From Pseudoalteromonas flavipulchra NCIMB 2033 = ATCC BAA-314 (GTDB lineage Bacteria > Pseudomonadota > Gammaproteobacteria > Enterobacterales > Alteromonadaceae): a stretch of 64,000 nt of DNA. This document shows, one piece after another, positions 9,368 to 23,209 of the stretch (positions are counted from its first letter, which is position 1; every line of letters begins with the position of its first letter). The notes beneath the pieces were generated by a model. It searched no databases. It was not told the DNA's origin and worked only from the letters and a program-made list of their open reading frames with translations. The position numbers were made by a program, and so were the translations under genes. The stretch covers positions 682,001 to 746,000 of the forward strand of contig JWIH01000025.1 in the NCBI GenBank assembly GCA_000814665.1. Direction: 5' to 3'.

Positions 9368-9656
9368 AGTCAGTATTCCTTGAGTTTAAGTAATCATGTT
9401 GATGTGGCTAGAATAGAAAAAGAAACTTTCTCGAAACTTACAGCTCAGTAATTAATCATATAAACTCAAAATTCCTTCGTTCGTATTGCCGTTATGACTG
9501 CAAAAGCTTAGTATCAGGTAACTTCGCAAGCGTTTGAATGCTTGGTGTATAAGAATCAAAACCGATTTGCTGGATAATTTGCTATGAAACGCACCGCGTA
9601 AATAACGATAAAGTAAAATGCTATTCGGTAATCTAAAAAGAATAAAAGGGTGAACA
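9368..9656. promoter_or_regulatory. Divergent intergenic region upstream of the efflux operon and DUF4826 gene
   Basis: 289 bases between two divergent genes, so it must hold the promoter of the leftward OmpV/MipA-RND-regulator operon and that of the rightward small gene. It is AT-rich. I could not assign a direct-repeat site for the OmpR-type regulator by eye. Confidence 0.5.
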
Positions 9657-10106
9657 ATGAGTGAAGAACAAAACCAACCGCAGCAAGAGACGTTAACACC
9701 AGAACAACAACAGCAAAGATCAATACAATGGCAGCGTAGCTGCGTACAAGCTGCACAAAAACATCTCGCGGATAAAGGGGTGTTACCGCAAAGTATAATT
9801 GAAAAAGAATGTCGCTACATTGAACCATTGGTTGCGCTTTGGAAAATTAAAGGTCAAAACGGCAAAAAGTATTGGGTGATCACAGGTAATCTACCGACGG
9901 ATCATATTGAGGCATCAGCAGCCGCTACAGCACGTGAAGCACTGCGCTATTTTTCATTCCATTGGCAGATGAAAGCGGAAGAAATTATGTCTGCGAAGCC
10001 AGTAGAAAAAACACAAGCCCAGTTTGCTAATCTACTGGTAAACCGAGCTCATGGTTTATATGACCTTTTCGCTAAAGATGAACTCTGGGCTAATGAAGCA
10101 TCGTAA
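9657..10106 (+). CDS. DUF4826 family protein
   Basis: 149 residues, soluble. The N-terminus is Gln-rich and disordered-looking (MSEEQNQPQQETLTPEQQ), then comes a compact domain beginning WQRSCVQAAQKHLADKGVLPQSI. I associate this with DUF4826, a small family of gammaproteobacteria of unknown function. An IPLVALWKIK-like strand (EPLVALWKIKG) and ITGNLPTDHI follow. The last 17 bases overlap the end of the opposing acetyltransferase gene. No function is proposed. Confidence 0.65.
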   Translation: MSEEQNQPQQETLTPEQQQQRSIQWQRSCVQAAQKHLADKGVLPQSIIEKECRYIEPLVALWKIKGQNGKKYWVITGNLPTDHIEASAAATAREALRYFSFHWQMKAEEIMSAKPVEKTQAQFANLLVNRAHGLYDLFAKDELWANEAS

Positions 10107-10548
10107 ACGGTTCCATCTTGAGTGATTGAATAGGGCATTTCAAGCGCTGTCTTGGAATGCCCGCTTCCATAAATACGTGCCCATGCGTGGAAAACCCCGA
10201 TTGTAAAAATTCGGGCACTTCATCCAAAATGCATTGGATAAAAACGTCTTCAAAGCCTTTGTCTTTTGCCAAGTCAACAAGCCCCCCGATCAACGAGGCG
10301 TAGGCATCTCGATTACGGTGAGATTTGAATATTGCGATACGGCTTAATAATCCGTCTTCACACAGTCGTCCTGTGCCAACTGGCCCATCGAATTCGTCAA
10401 TAATGATTAGGTGCTCAGCAGTGATATCCTGCTGATCAAATTCGACTTCTTTAGGAATGTGAAGCTCATACACAAATACGCGTTCGCGTATTGCTTTGAG
10501 CTCCAATTTTTTGGTTTGCCAAGTTACTCTACTGATCCTATAACTCAT
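10090..10548 (-). CDS. GNAT-family N-acetyltransferase (ElaA-like)
   Basis: 152 residues from the ATG at 10548, preceded closely by a GGGGG-type ribosome-binding site. An upstream ATG at 10578 is possible but has its purine run too close. The fold order fits GNAT: an N-terminal strand and helix (LELKAIRERVFVYEL), the central strands with VGTGRL, LLSRIAIFKSHRNR (acetyl-CoA site region) and a C-terminal QSGFSTHGHVFMEAGIPRQRL segment. The length and the last segment match ElaA-like acyltransferases (about 153 residues), whose substrate is unknown. The 3' end overlaps the DUF4826 gene tail on the other strand. Confidence 0.8.
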   Translation of the reverse strand: MSYRISRVTWQTKKLELKAIRERVFVYELHIPKEVEFDQQDITAEHLIIIDEFDGPVGTGRLCEDGLLSRIAIFKSHRNRDAYASLIGGLVDLAKDKGFEDVFIQCILDEVPEFLQSGFSTHGHVFMEAGIPRQRLKCPIQSLKMEPFTMLH

Positions 10549-10681
10549 ACTGCCCCCATCTACAGATTGCACCTGCATTCCCTGTTTAGCGACAAGCTAG
10601 AGCTTGCGAAAACCTTGAAGATCAAGGGTTTCGCGGCATATTGTTGTTTTTGTGAACGCGGCTATCTTGTTCTAACAGGCT

Positions 10682-11869
10682 CTACTCCCAGCCCTCATCG
10701 AAGTCAGCATCGGCTGGATCACTGTCTTCAACGAAGTAGGTCCCATCATTAATCAGTTTAGTTAACGTTTGTTTAAATTCCAAACTATTTAATGCAGGAA
10801 TTATTGCATTAAACTCAAACACAACATGATCGCTTAGCTGCTTTACGGCATCTAAACAATGATGGTCTAATTCATAGTTTTCACCATTAACACTGAACAA
10901 AATATGATCGTCACAGATTTGGTAAATAGCACGTACTCCACCAGCGCGATAAATCAATGGGTTATCTTTGGCGATCTCGAGAAGCTCCAGAGGATCAATT
11001 ATGGGGTCTAATGGTGCGAGATCCATCTCATGTTTTGGCTCACTGAGTGTTTTTCCAAGCCATTGACTGTATAGTGCCTTATCTTCAATTAAAGCATTGA
11101 GCAGAGACTTTATCTGCTGTTGGTCGTCGCAGGTTACTTCGCCAATAGACGCTCTGCGTAGTAATTCTGGATCGCTAAAACGGCGTTTACCAGCTTCCAT
11201 ATCAATAACGTGATCAGCAAAGCTAGACAGCAAGTCTTTTTGATCAGGCGCTCTAAAGCCAACTGAGTAGTTTAAAGCATCCTCAACTGCGTAACCTTCG
11301 TGAGGACAAGCCGGTGGAATATATAAGATATCACCTGGTTCAAGGACTGCATCAATGACTGCTTCGAATTGCTCTACTTGTAATAGGCTCTTGTTGCGCG
11401 CAAATTGCTTTAGGCTGTTGTCCTGTTTGCCAACTCGCCAATGACGTTTACCTTGTCCTTGAATTATAAAAACATCATATTGATCTAAGTGTGGGCCAAC
11501 GCCGCCACCAGGCGTCGAAAAGCTGATCATCAAATCGTCTATACGCCAATTTGGTATGAATCTAAACGCTTCTATTAATTGTGCGGCTTGTGGGTGCCAG
11601 TGATCAACGGCTTGGACCAATAGAGTGCTGTTGCTATCGGTGAGTAAGTCAAATTGTTCAAAAGGGCCGTGATGGGCTTCCCAGTTATCATTGTGATTAG
11701 TAACAATTCGAGATTCTATGCATTCTTCAGTTGCAAGGCCGGCAAGTTCTTCTGGCTCAATTGGGTCTTCAAAGTCTCGGAATCCTTGTTTGATGAGTAA
11801 TGGCTTCTTTTGCCAATACTGGGCAAGAAATTGTTCGAAGGTAAGGTCATTAATTTGCAGTTGATACAT
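10682..11869 (-). CDS. roxA: Ribosomal protein L16 arginine hydroxylase (JmjC/cupin ribosomal oxygenase)
   Basis: 395 residues, typical for bacterial ROX (YcfD). It is an Fe(II)/2-oxoglutarate oxygenase that hydroxylates an Arg of ribosomal protein L16. The JmjC core is visible: HLDQYDVFIIQGQGKRHWRVG supplies the HxD iron ligands, GDILYIPPACPHEGYAV supplies the distal His, followed by NYSVGFRAP. The C-terminal part (about 220-395) is the dimerisation and winged-helix region. The N-terminus (FLAQYWQKKPLLIKQGF) is the family signature. It lies just downstream of purB behind a hairpin that looks like the purB terminator, so it probably has its own promoter or relies on read-through. Confidence 0.93.
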   Translation of the reverse strand: MYQLQINDLTFEQFLAQYWQKKPLLIKQGFRDFEDPIEPEELAGLATEECIESRIVTNHNDNWEAHHGPFEQFDLLTDSNSTLLVQAVDHWHPQAAQLIEAFRFIPNWRIDDLMISFSTPGGGVGPHLDQYDVFIIQGQGKRHWRVGKQDNSLKQFARNKSLLQVEQFEAVIDAVLEPGDILYIPPACPHEGYAVEDALNYSVGFRAPDQKDLLSSFADHVIDMEAGKRRFSDPELLRRASIGEVTCDDQQQIKSLLNALIEDKALYSQWLGKTLSEPKHEMDLAPLDPIIDPLELLEIAKDNPLIYRAGGVRAIYQICDDHILFSVNGENYELDHHCLDAVKQLSDHVVFEFNAIIPALNSLEFKQTLTKLINDGTYFVEDSDPADADFDEGWE

Positions 11870-11884
11870 AGGGAAATTCCAGTA

Positions 11885-11916
11885 ATAAAAAAGCGAAAGA
11901 GTGCACTCTTTCGCTT
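11885..11916 (-). terminator. Rho-independent terminator after purB
   Basis: A perfect inverted repeat AAGCGAAAGAGTG/CACTCTTTCGCTT occupies 11891-11916. Read on the minus strand it is followed by a short T-rich run (complement of 11885-11890). It sits between the purB stop and the roxA start, pointing in the purB direction. Confidence 0.8.
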
Positions 11917-11956
11917 ATTCTATACCAAGTAGTAAAAAGCTGGTGTCGCTTTATAC

Positions 11957-13339
<1,383 letters not shown>

Positions 13340-13392
13340 CTATTTGTTTTTGAACGATACTTAGATAGTGGTATTTGAACCACTACGAATTT

Positions 13393-13601
13393 TATACCAA
13401 CTTGATTAATTAAGTGGTCTACTTTGAGGCGATAAAATCTAGTTGATAACACCGCTTCCGCATCCTGCTCACGCCAAGGTACCTACATCCATCTAGGCAA
13501 GGCAAAATTTTGCTATTTAGTGTTCTAAATAAAAAATTTTTAACGCTGTTAGCGTCAGACTTGCTCCTTCAAATTGAGCAAGTATTAAGACAAATTGGTA
13601 T
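13393..13601. repeat. MITE-like intergenic repeat with TATACCAA ends
   Basis: About 209 bases with imperfect terminal inverted repeats: TATACCAACTTG at the left end and CAAATTGGTAT at the right. No coding capacity was seen. An internal perfect hairpin TATTTAG-tgtt-CTAAATA sits at 13514-13531. The right end runs into the stop codon of hflD (13601-13603). The size, termini and AT-rich hairpins fit a miniature inverted-repeat element. Related short termini appear in the clpA-infA repeats of this window. Confidence 0.7.
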
Positions 13602-14203
13602 TACATATAACTTTTTGCAGCAGTAATGATTTTCTTTTTCGCAAAAAAGAAATGACGACGTTTACCGCCGAGTTGGCGCCACAGTACTGCACTACGGATC
13701 CCCGCGAGTAATAGCGCCCGAATTTTTTGTTGTGTTGCTGTTTGTTTTAATAACTCAGGCTTACCGAATACTTGGATCTTAGGACCAAGAGGGCTTATCA
13801 CTTGACCGTAAATGTCGGCAAGTGCGGCAACAACTTGGCTTTCACAGATATCAAAGTGTAATAACTGGCGCTCAACTTGCTGAATTTTTTGTGCTAACAA
13901 ATCAAGAGATTTGCTATCGTTACTTAGCACTCGCTCTAATTGCATCATCGCGCCAACATATTTAACCATTTCAACGTCTTTTTCGCCGCCAGCCGAAAGC
14001 TGCTCAATTAGCGTTCGACAGCCTGTTTTGATGGCAAATTTGTCTGGGTAAACGTCCTCTGGGCGTTCAGGAGAAGTGTTAATAATGCTTTTTAAAAAGC
14101 CCTCAACTTCGTTTTCATTGAAGGTGCCGTAACGCGCACATTTTTGTACCAGTTTACTGATCTGACACATTGCCGCCAGAGGCATTACGTATTGGTTTTG
14201 CAT
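13601..14203 (-). CDS. hflD: High-frequency lysogenization protein HflD homolog
   Basis: 200 residues, all helical in appearance, close to the E. coli length (213). The pattern AAMCQISKLVQKCARYGTFNE near the N-terminus and LLAGIRSAVLWRQLGGKRRHFFF near the C-terminus are the family hallmarks. In E. coli HflD is a peripheral membrane protein that binds lambda CII; its normal cell role is unclear. It starts one base inside the mnmA stop (TAATG-type overlap), so it is coupled to mnmA as in E. coli. Its stop codon coincides with the edge of the MITE-like repeat, which may have set the exact C-terminal residues. Confidence 0.92.
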   Translation of the reverse strand: MQNQYVMPLAAMCQISKLVQKCARYGTFNENEVEGFLKSIINTSPERPEDVYPDKFAIKTGCRTLIEQLSAGGEKDVEMVKYVGAMMQLERVLSNDSKSLDLLAQKIQQVERQLLHFDICESQVVAALADIYGQVISPLGPKIQVFGKPELLKQTATQQKIRALLLAGIRSAVLWRQLGGKRRHFFFAKKKIITAAKSYM

Positions 14204-15303
14204 TATTTAATCACCGACTCAATAATACCGCCGCCAAGGCACACGTCATTTGCGTAGAATACCGCAGATTGTCCAGGAGTTACGGCTTTTTGTGGCTCAT
14301 CGAATAGCACACGTGCCATACCATCTTGGCCAACTAATAACGTACAAGGAATGTCGGTTTGGCGATAACGTGTTTTTACCGTACAGCGAGTGGTACCTTG
14401 CGGACCTACGCGGTCGACCCAATGTAGTTGATTTGCGTTTAAACCGTTGCTGAACAGGCGAGGGTGGTTTTTACCTTGACCAACAACCAGTACATTACGT
14501 TCGATATCTTTATCTACCACATACCAAGGTTCTCCGTTGCCTTCTTTAGAACCACCAATTAATAGACCCTTACGTTGACCTAGCGTGTGGTACATCAAGC
14601 CTTCATGCTCACCAACATGATTACCTTCACAATCTTCAATCACACCAGGCTGCGCGGGCAAAAATTTGGCAAGGAAGTCTTTAAATTTGCGCTCACCGAT
14701 AAAACAGATCCCGGTTGAATCTTTTTTATCGTGCGTGATTAAGCCTTGATCTTCTGCAATTTTACGCACTTCTGGCTTTTCAATTTCACCGACAGGGAAG
14801 AGTGTTTGCGCAATATGTTCATGGCTTAATGTGTAAAGGAAGTAGCTTTGATCTTTGTTCTCGTCATCTCCACGAAGCATAACGAATTTACCGTCACGTT
14901 CCGCGCGACGAACATAGTGGCCAGTTGCGATATAGTCCGCGCCCAACGCTTCTGCTGCAAATTGTAAAAATGCTTTAAATTTGATTTCTTTGTTGCACAT
15001 GATGTCTGGGTTTGGTGTACGGCCAGCCTTGTATTCTTCAAGGAAGTGTTCAAACACATTGTCCCAGTATTCAGCAGCAAAGTTCACTGTGTGTAGCTCA
15101 ATACCTAACTTATCACACACTGCCTGAGCATCTTTTAGATCTTCAGCTGCTGCACAATACTCATCATTGTCATCTTCTTCCCAGTTCTTCATAAACAGGC
15201 CTTCAACTTGATAGCCTTGTTGTTTTAAAAGGTAGGCAGATACAGAAGAATCTACACCGCCGGACATTCCGACAATGACTTTAATGTGACTATTATCGCT
15301 CAT
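14203..15303 (-). CDS. mnmA: tRNA-specific 2-thiouridylase
   Basis: 366 residues from the ATG at 15303, which gives the usual N-terminus just before the P-loop. A longer frame from 15354 adds 17 residues of no family likeness. The enzyme adenylates and thiolates U34 of Lys, Glu and Gln tRNAs with sulfur from the IscS/Tus relay. The PP-loop [10 protein letters not shown] is at the N-terminus. Catalytic cysteines lie in [14 protein letters not shown] and TGICFIGER, and GHYVRR and [10 protein letters not shown] are further signatures. It overlaps hflD by one base. Confidence 0.97.
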   Translation of the reverse strand: MSDNSHIKVIVGMSGGVDSSVSAYLLKQQGYQVEGLFMKNWEEDDNDEYCAAAEDLKDAQAVCDKLGIELHTVNFAAEYWDNVFEHFLEEYKAGRTPNPDIMCNKEIKFKAFLQFAAEALGADYIATGHYVRRAERDGKFVMLRGDDENKDQSYFLYTLSHEHIAQTLFPVGEIEKPEVRKIAEDQGLITHDKKDSTGICFIGERKFKDFLAKFLPAQPGVIEDCEGNHVGEHEGLMYHTLGQRKGLLIGGSKEGNGEPWYVVDKDIERNVLVVGQGKNHPRLFSNGLNANQLHWVDRVGPQGTTRCTVKTRYRQTDIPCTLLVGQDGMARVLFDEPQKAVTPGQSAVFYANDVCLGGGIIESVIK

Positions 15304-15417
15304 AATTTCGCTATTAATCTTAATGCTCAGATAGAAAGCGCTTATTATACTCAAATCTCTTTAAATTGCACGTCCGTGAGGCGTTCAAGCGCAGGAGAAA
15401 AGTCCTAGTAGGAAATG

Positions 15418-16086
15418 CTAAAGCACTCGATATTCACCGTTTTTAAGATCGCCCAGACTATATTTGCCTATTTGTGCGCGAATAAGTCTAAGCGTGGGAT
15501 GACCAATATGCGCCGTCATACGACGAACTTGTCTATTACGTCCTTCTTTGATGGAAATAGAAAGCCAGGTTGTCGGGATATTTTTGCGTTCTCTAATCGG
15601 CGGGTTACGTGGCCAAACATTGGGCTCAGTTATTACTTCTACTTTGGCAGGAAAAGTTGGACCATCTTTTAGTTCTACACCGTTTCTAAGCGCATTTAGG
15701 CTTTCGCTACTTGGCTCTCCTTCGACCTGAACCCAGTAGGTTTTATAGGTCGATTTTTTAGGAGAAGTCAGGGTGTTTTGTAATTTACCGCAGTTGGTCA
15801 GTAGCAATAGTCCCTCACTATCTCTATCCAAGCGACCTGCTGCATACACATCTTTGATATCAATAAAGTCAGCCAATGTTTGACGATTTTGATCATCAGT
15901 AAACTGACACAAAACATCAAAAGGTTTATTAAATAGAACGACTTTTACTTGCTCTGGCGGTAAGGCGGGTTTTGACTGCCGGTTAGTTATTGGCTTTTTC
16001 CGCGTTGTGGTGTGTCTAGAGAATGCGGGCTTGTTAGCATGTGATTTTCTTTTGTTATTTGTGCTGGCTCTACTACTTGTGTTCAT
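15418..16086 (-). CDS. rluE: 23S rRNA pseudouridine synthase, RluE-type
   Basis: 222 residues from the ATG at 16086, which is preceded by AGGA at suitable spacing; 17 more codons are open upstream. A basic, low-complexity N-terminal tail of about 45 residues (rich in K, R, S, T) precedes the RsuA/RluE catalytic domain. The active-site motif is [16 protein letters not shown], whose first Asp is the catalytic residue. KTYWVQVEG and [22 protein letters not shown] are the C-terminal signatures. RluE makes pseudouridine at position 2457 of E. coli 23S rRNA. No S4 domain is present, as expected. It lies downstream of icd on the same strand behind a terminator. Confidence 0.93.
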   Translation of the reverse strand: MNTSSRASTNNKRKSHANKPAFSRHTTTRKKPITNRQSKPALPPEQVKVVLFNKPFDVLCQFTDDQNRQTLADFIDIKDVYAAGRLDRDSEGLLLLTNCGKLQNTLTSPKKSTYKTYWVQVEGEPSSESLNALRNGVELKDGPTFPAKVEVITEPNVWPRNPPIRERKNIPTTWLSISIKEGRNRQVRRMTAHIGHPTLRLIRAQIGKYSLGDLKNGEYRVL

Positions 16087-16154
16087 CGCCACATTCCTAA
16101 GGTTCACGAAAAATGGCATTTTAGCGTAATTGCTCACGAGTGTCGCCTGAAAGC

Positions 16155-16181
16155 AAAAAAGCGACCCTCGGGCCGCTTTTT
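16155..16181 (-). terminator. Terminator after icd
   Basis: A GC-rich stem, GCGACC-ctcg-ggccgc type with one mismatch at 16161-16176, is flanked by A and T runs on both sides (AAAAAA before, TTTTT after). It could stop transcripts either way; in context it serves the leftward icd gene. Confidence 0.75.
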
Positions 16182-16197
16182 GACTGTTATCCGAAGA

Positions 16198-18908
<2,711 letters not shown>

Positions 18909-19127
18909 TTATACAACATCTTCCGTAATTGGAGCGATGTTGGTTGCGTGTAGACCCTTAGGTCCTTGTTGTAGCTCGAATGATACATCCTGACCAGCTT
19001 TAAGCGTCTTGTATCCATCCATTACAATCGTTGAGTAATGAGCAAAGATATCTTCGTCACTGCCGTCTTCTACGATGAAACCAAACCCTTTGGCGTTATT
19101 GAACCATTTGACTTTTCCGCAAGCCAT
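18909..19127 (-). CDS. cspD: Cold-shock-like protein CspD
   Basis: 72 residues forming a single cold-shock domain. Both RNA-binding motifs are intact: KGFGFI (RNP1) and EDIFAHYS (RNP2 variant with Ala-His in place of Val-His). The C-terminus HATNIAPITEDVV is CspD-like. In E. coli CspD is induced in stationary phase, inhibits replication and lies divergently next to clpS, exactly as here. The 199-base gap to clpS carries both promoters and is very T-rich on the plus strand. Confidence 0.93.
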   Translation of the reverse strand: MACGKVKWFNNAKGFGFIVEDGSDEDIFAHYSTIVMDGYKTLKAGQDVSFELQQGPKGLHATNIAPITEDVV

Positions 19128-19326
19128 ACTTCTACATCCTTCTATAAGTTGACTAAATTAAAGTTAATCTACTCTTTTAATTTTGCTAAACTGCCCATAG
19201 ATTAGACAGTCATGTAAGACTGTAGTTTATATGAGCAAGCAGTCAAGTTTTTTGCTCTTTTTTTTAACATTTTATTTATTTCTCAAATCTATTTGCTTGA
19301 GTATATAAGACAAGACTATATTTATT

Positions 19327-19644
19327 ATGAGTGGGACAAAAGATTCTGGTGTATTGGACGCCGTTCGCGAGGAACAGAAGCAGCAGCTTCAACCGCCGCG
19401 AAAATATAAAGTGATTTTGAATAATGATGATTACACGCCCATGGATTTTGTTGTCGAGGTATTGACGACATTCTTCAATATGGATAGCGAGAGAGCAACT
19501 GAGGTGATGCTTGAAGTGCATCACAAGGGAAAAGCGGTATGTGGAGTATACCCTGCTGACATAGCCCATACTAAGGCTGAGCAGGTAAACCGATATGCTC
19601 GTGACAACGAGCACCCGCTGCTCTGTAGTTGTGAGCAGGAATGA
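19327..19644 (+). CDS. clpS: ClpAP adaptor ClpS
   Basis: 105 residues (E. coli 106). ClpS recognises N-degrons (Leu, Phe, Trp, Tyr at the N-terminus) and hands substrates to ClpAP. The core [20 protein letters not shown] contains the NDDYTPM loop that binds the substrate amino group. [23 protein letters not shown] completes the pocket. It is followed 28 bases later by clpA, with which it forms an operon. The genes that attach Leu or Phe N-degrons (bpt and aat) lie within 5 kb. Confidence 0.97.
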   Translation: MSGTKDSGVLDAVREEQKQQLQPPRKYKVILNNDDYTPMDFVVEVLTTFFNMDSERATEVMLEVHHKGKAVCGVYPADIAHTKAEQVNRYARDNEHPLLCSCEQE

Positions 19645-19672
19645 CCTATAAATTTCTTGTTGGGGGTTGCCA

Positions 19673-21937
19673 ATGCTAAACAAAGACTTAGAACTTACTC
19701 TTAATGCCGCGTTTCGCGAGGCTCGTTCTCGCCGTCACGAATTTATGACGGTTGAGCATTTATTACTTGCATTGATCGATAACCCTTCTGCTAGTGAGGC
19801 GCTAGATGCCTGTGGTGTCGATATGGATACCTTGAAGCGCGAGTTATCAGAGTTTATTGATGAAACTACGCCTGTTATTCCTGATTTAGAGGAAGACAGA
19901 GAAACACAACCGACACTTGGTTTTCAACGTGTGCTACAACGCGCTGTATTCCATGTTCAATCCTCTGGTCGCTCAGAAGTGACTGGGGTAAATGTACTTG
20001 TTGCTATTTTTTCTGAGCAAGAAAGCCAGGCTGTTTATTTACTTAAAAAGGCTGACGTGAGCCGCTTGGATATCGTTAATTTCATTAGTCATGGTATCTC
20101 TAAGATTGAAGATGATCACGAGCAAGAAGATCATGAAGAAATGCAAGACGATAGCGGTGAAATGCAACAGGAAGAGAAAACCAAGCTGGAAAATTTCACT
20201 TCTAATCTAAATATTCAAGCGGAATCTGGACGCATTGATCCGCTGGTTGGTCGTGATGAGGAAGTTGAGCGTACGGTTCAGGTACTGTGCCGTCGTAAGA
20301 AAAATAACCCATTACTCGTTGGTGAAGCGGGGGTTGGTAAAACCGCGATTGCTGAAGGTTTAGCGTATCGCATAGTCAATAATCAGGTACCCGATGTAAT
20401 TGCCGATGCAGTGGTTTACTCACTGGATATGGGGGCATTACTTGCGGGTACAAAATATCGCGGCGACTTTGAGAAGCGCTTTAAAGCGCTACTAAAAGAA
20501 CTTCAATCGAAACCTCATGCGATATTATTTATTGATGAAATCCATACCATTATCGGCGCTGGCGCTGCTTCAGGTGGTGTGATGGATGCGTCTAATCTAA
20601 TTAAGCCACTATTATCGAGTGGACAGCTTCGCTGTATGGGCTCAACAACATATTCTGAATTCAAGAATATTTTTGAGAAAGACAGAGCGTTAGTGCGCCG
20701 CTTCCAAAAAATTGATGTGGTTGAACCAAGCGTCGAAGATACCACTAAGATTTTACATGGTTTGAAAGAGCGTTATGAAGAGCACCACGGTATTCGTTAC
20801 ACGCAAAAAGCGTTAAAAGCGGCAGCTGAGCTGAGCGCTAAATATATCAATGAGCGCCATTTGCCTGACAAAGCAATCGATGTCATTGATGAAGCGGGCG
20901 CCAGTCAAAGGCTACAGCCAACTTCAAGACGTAAGAAAACGATTAATGTGTCGGACATTGAAGCGATTGTGTCTAAAATGGCGCGTATTCCACAGCAAAG
21001 CGTGTCATCTAGTGATAAAGAAACGCTCAAGAATCTTGATCGTAACTTGAAGATGTTGGTGTTTGGCCAAGATGAGTCGATTGACGCGTTAACATCAGCA
21101 ATTCGCTTATCACGCTCTGGTCTTGCTAATGAAGACAAGCCTGTAGGTTCATTCTTGTTTGCAGGTCCTACAGGGGTCGGTAAAACCGAAGTAACCAAGC
21201 AACTTGCTAAGTGTATGGGCATAGAGTTTATTCGCTTCGATATGTCTGAGTACTCTGAGCGCCATGCTGTTAGCCGACTAATAGGTGCGCCTCCGGGATA
21301 CGTTGGCTTTGAGCAAGGTGGACTGTTGACCGAGGCTGCAATCAAGCATCCTCATGCAGTGGTGTTGCTCGATGAAATAGAGAAAGCGCACCCAGACATC
21401 TACAACATTCTGTTGCAGGTTATGGATCATGGTACACTAACAGACAACAATGGTCGTAAGGCAGACTTTAGAAACATTGTGTTGGTGATGACAACAAATG
21501 CGGGTGTGCAAGAGACTGTTCGTCAATCGATTGGATTCCAGCAGCAAGACTACTCTCATGATGCCATGGTAGAAATCAATAAGGTGTTTACACCAGAGTT
21601 TAGAAACCGCTTGGATAACATCATTTGGTTCAACCACCTAGAGAAAGAAGTTATCTTGCAAGTTGTTGATAAATTCATTGTTGAATTGCAAGCGCAGCTT
21701 GATAAGAAATCGGTTAACCTGGAACTTACGGCGCAAGCACGAGATTGGCTGGCAGATCTGGGTTACGACAAGGCAATGGGGGCTCGTCCAATGGCGAGGG
21801 TTATTCAGGACAACCTGAAAAAGCCACTTGCCAATGAAATCTTGTTTGGTCATTTGTCTGATGGTGGGACAGTGAAAGTTACAGTGAAAGACAACAAGTT
21901 GTCCTTTGATTACCAAACGGAAGCGGTGTCAGCATAA
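19673..21937 (+). CDS. clpA: ATP-dependent Clp protease ATP-binding subunit ClpA
   Basis: 754 residues (E. coli 758). The start is the ATG at 19673, six bases after a GGGGG ribosome-binding site; a TTG two codons earlier also keeps frame. Order: Clp_N repeats (1-140) that dock ClpS, an acidic linker, first AAA+ module with Walker [14 protein letters not shown] and Walker [10 protein letters not shown], and second module with [13 protein letters not shown] and [13 protein letters not shown]. The IGF-type loop that docks ClpP is present as QSIGFQQ. It unfolds substrates for ClpP. Downstream it meets infA tail to tail across a triplicated spacer. Confidence 0.98.
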   Translation: MLNKDLELTLNAAFREARSRRHEFMTVEHLLLALIDNPSASEALDACGVDMDTLKRELSEFIDETTPVIPDLEEDRETQPTLGFQRVLQRAVFHVQSSGRSEVTGVNVLVAIFSEQESQAVYLLKKADVSRLDIVNFISHGISKIEDDHEQEDHEEMQDDSGEMQQEEKTKLENFTSNLNIQAESGRIDPLVGRDEEVERTVQVLCRRKKNNPLLVGEAGVGKTAIAEGLAYRIVNNQVPDVIADAVVYSLDMGALLAGTKYRGDFEKRFKALLKELQSKPHAILFIDEIHTIIGAGAASGGVMDASNLIKPLLSSGQLRCMGSTTYSEFKNIFEKDRALVRRFQKIDVVEPSVEDTTKILHGLKERYEEHHGIRYTQKALKAAAELSAKYINERHLPDKAIDVIDEAGASQRLQPTSRRKKTINVSDIEAIVSKMARIPQQSVSSSDKETLKNLDRNLKMLVFGQDESIDALTSAIRLSRSGLANEDKPVGSFLFAGPTGVGKTEVTKQLAKCMGIEFIRFDMSEYSERHAVSRLIGAPPGYVGFEQGGLLTEAAIKHPHAVVLLDEIEKAHPDIYNILLQVMDHGTLTDNNGRKADFRNIVLVMTTNAGVQETVRQSIGFQQQDYSHDAMVEINKVFTPEFRNRLDNIIWFNHLEKEVILQVVDKFIVELQAQLDKKSVNLELTAQARDWLADLGYDKAMGARPMARVIQDNLKKPLANEILFGHLSDGGTVKVTVKDNKLSFDYQTEAVSA

Positions 21938-21960
21938 AACCTCTGAAGTATTTATAAAAG

Positions 21961-22226
21961 GCCCAGCGTTGCTGGGCTTTTTGTTATCACTCAGTTTGAT
22001 GCGGTATTATCGTCTCTCAAACTCAGTGCTAGTCGTTCGTGTATACTAATTGCTTGAATGAACTTGGTATACCTAAGTAACATCAGCATTTTGAAGTCGC
22101 TTGGGTATCAACGAGTTTACGGCATCAACTTAGTATAAATCTACACACGCAGATTAACGAGCACGGAAGACGATGATGCTCCCTTTGAACGTTGGGGTTA
22201 AAATAAAAAGCTTCAAACGACAAAAA
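21961..22226. repeat. Tandem direct repeat in clpA-infA spacer, copy 1
   Basis: 266 bases, almost identical to copies 2 and 3. The unit starts with a bidirectional terminator hairpin (GCCCAGC-gtt-GCTGGGC, 21961-21977, flanked by A and T runs). It includes a 96-base stretch bounded by TATACTAATTG and CAACTTAGTATA (22042-22137) and ends with a decayed copy of the infA 3' end (AGATTAACGAGCACGGAAGAC). It looks like a duplication of the segment that carries the real infA tail. Confidence 0.92.
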
Positions 22227-22493
22227 GCCCAGCGTCGCTGGGCTTTTTGTTATCACTCAGTTTGATGCGGCATAATCGTCTCTCAAACTCAGTGCTAGTC
22301 GTTCGTGTATACTAATTGCTTGAATGAACTTGGTATACCTAAGTAACATCAGCATTTTGAAGTCGCTTGGGTATCAACGAGTTTACGGCATCAACTTAGT
22401 ATAAATCTACACACGCAGATTAACGAGCACGGAAGACGATGATGCTCCCTTTGAACGGGTGGGGTTAGAATAAAAAGTTTCACACGACAAAAA
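22227..22493. repeat. Tandem direct repeat in clpA-infA spacer, copy 2
   Basis: 267 bases. It begins with the terminator hairpin GCCCAGC-gtc-GCTGGGC (22227-22243) and repeats copy 1 with only a few substitutions, including the same altered infA-tail remnant (GACGATGATGCTCCC). Copies 1 and 2 share that remnant against the functional infA end, so they are each other's closest relatives. Confidence 0.92.

Positions 22494-23209
<716 letters not shown>

Noticed and set aside
9556-9828. Minus-strand frame of 90 codons with hydrophobic content
   Set aside because: It overlaps the start of the DUF4826 gene in antisense; hydrophobicity comes from reading Gln/Glu-rich codons backwards.
13393-13601. 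Degenerate insertion sequence with a transposase remnant
   Set aside because: No frame in the element shows transposase motifs, and the size is that of a non-autonomous repeat.
19276-19683. 135-codon minus-strand frame over clpS
   Set aside because: Antisense to the highly conserved clpS gene, with no motif of its own.
20905-21345. 146-codon minus-strand frame within clpA
   Set aside because: Antisense shadow of the second AAA+ module.
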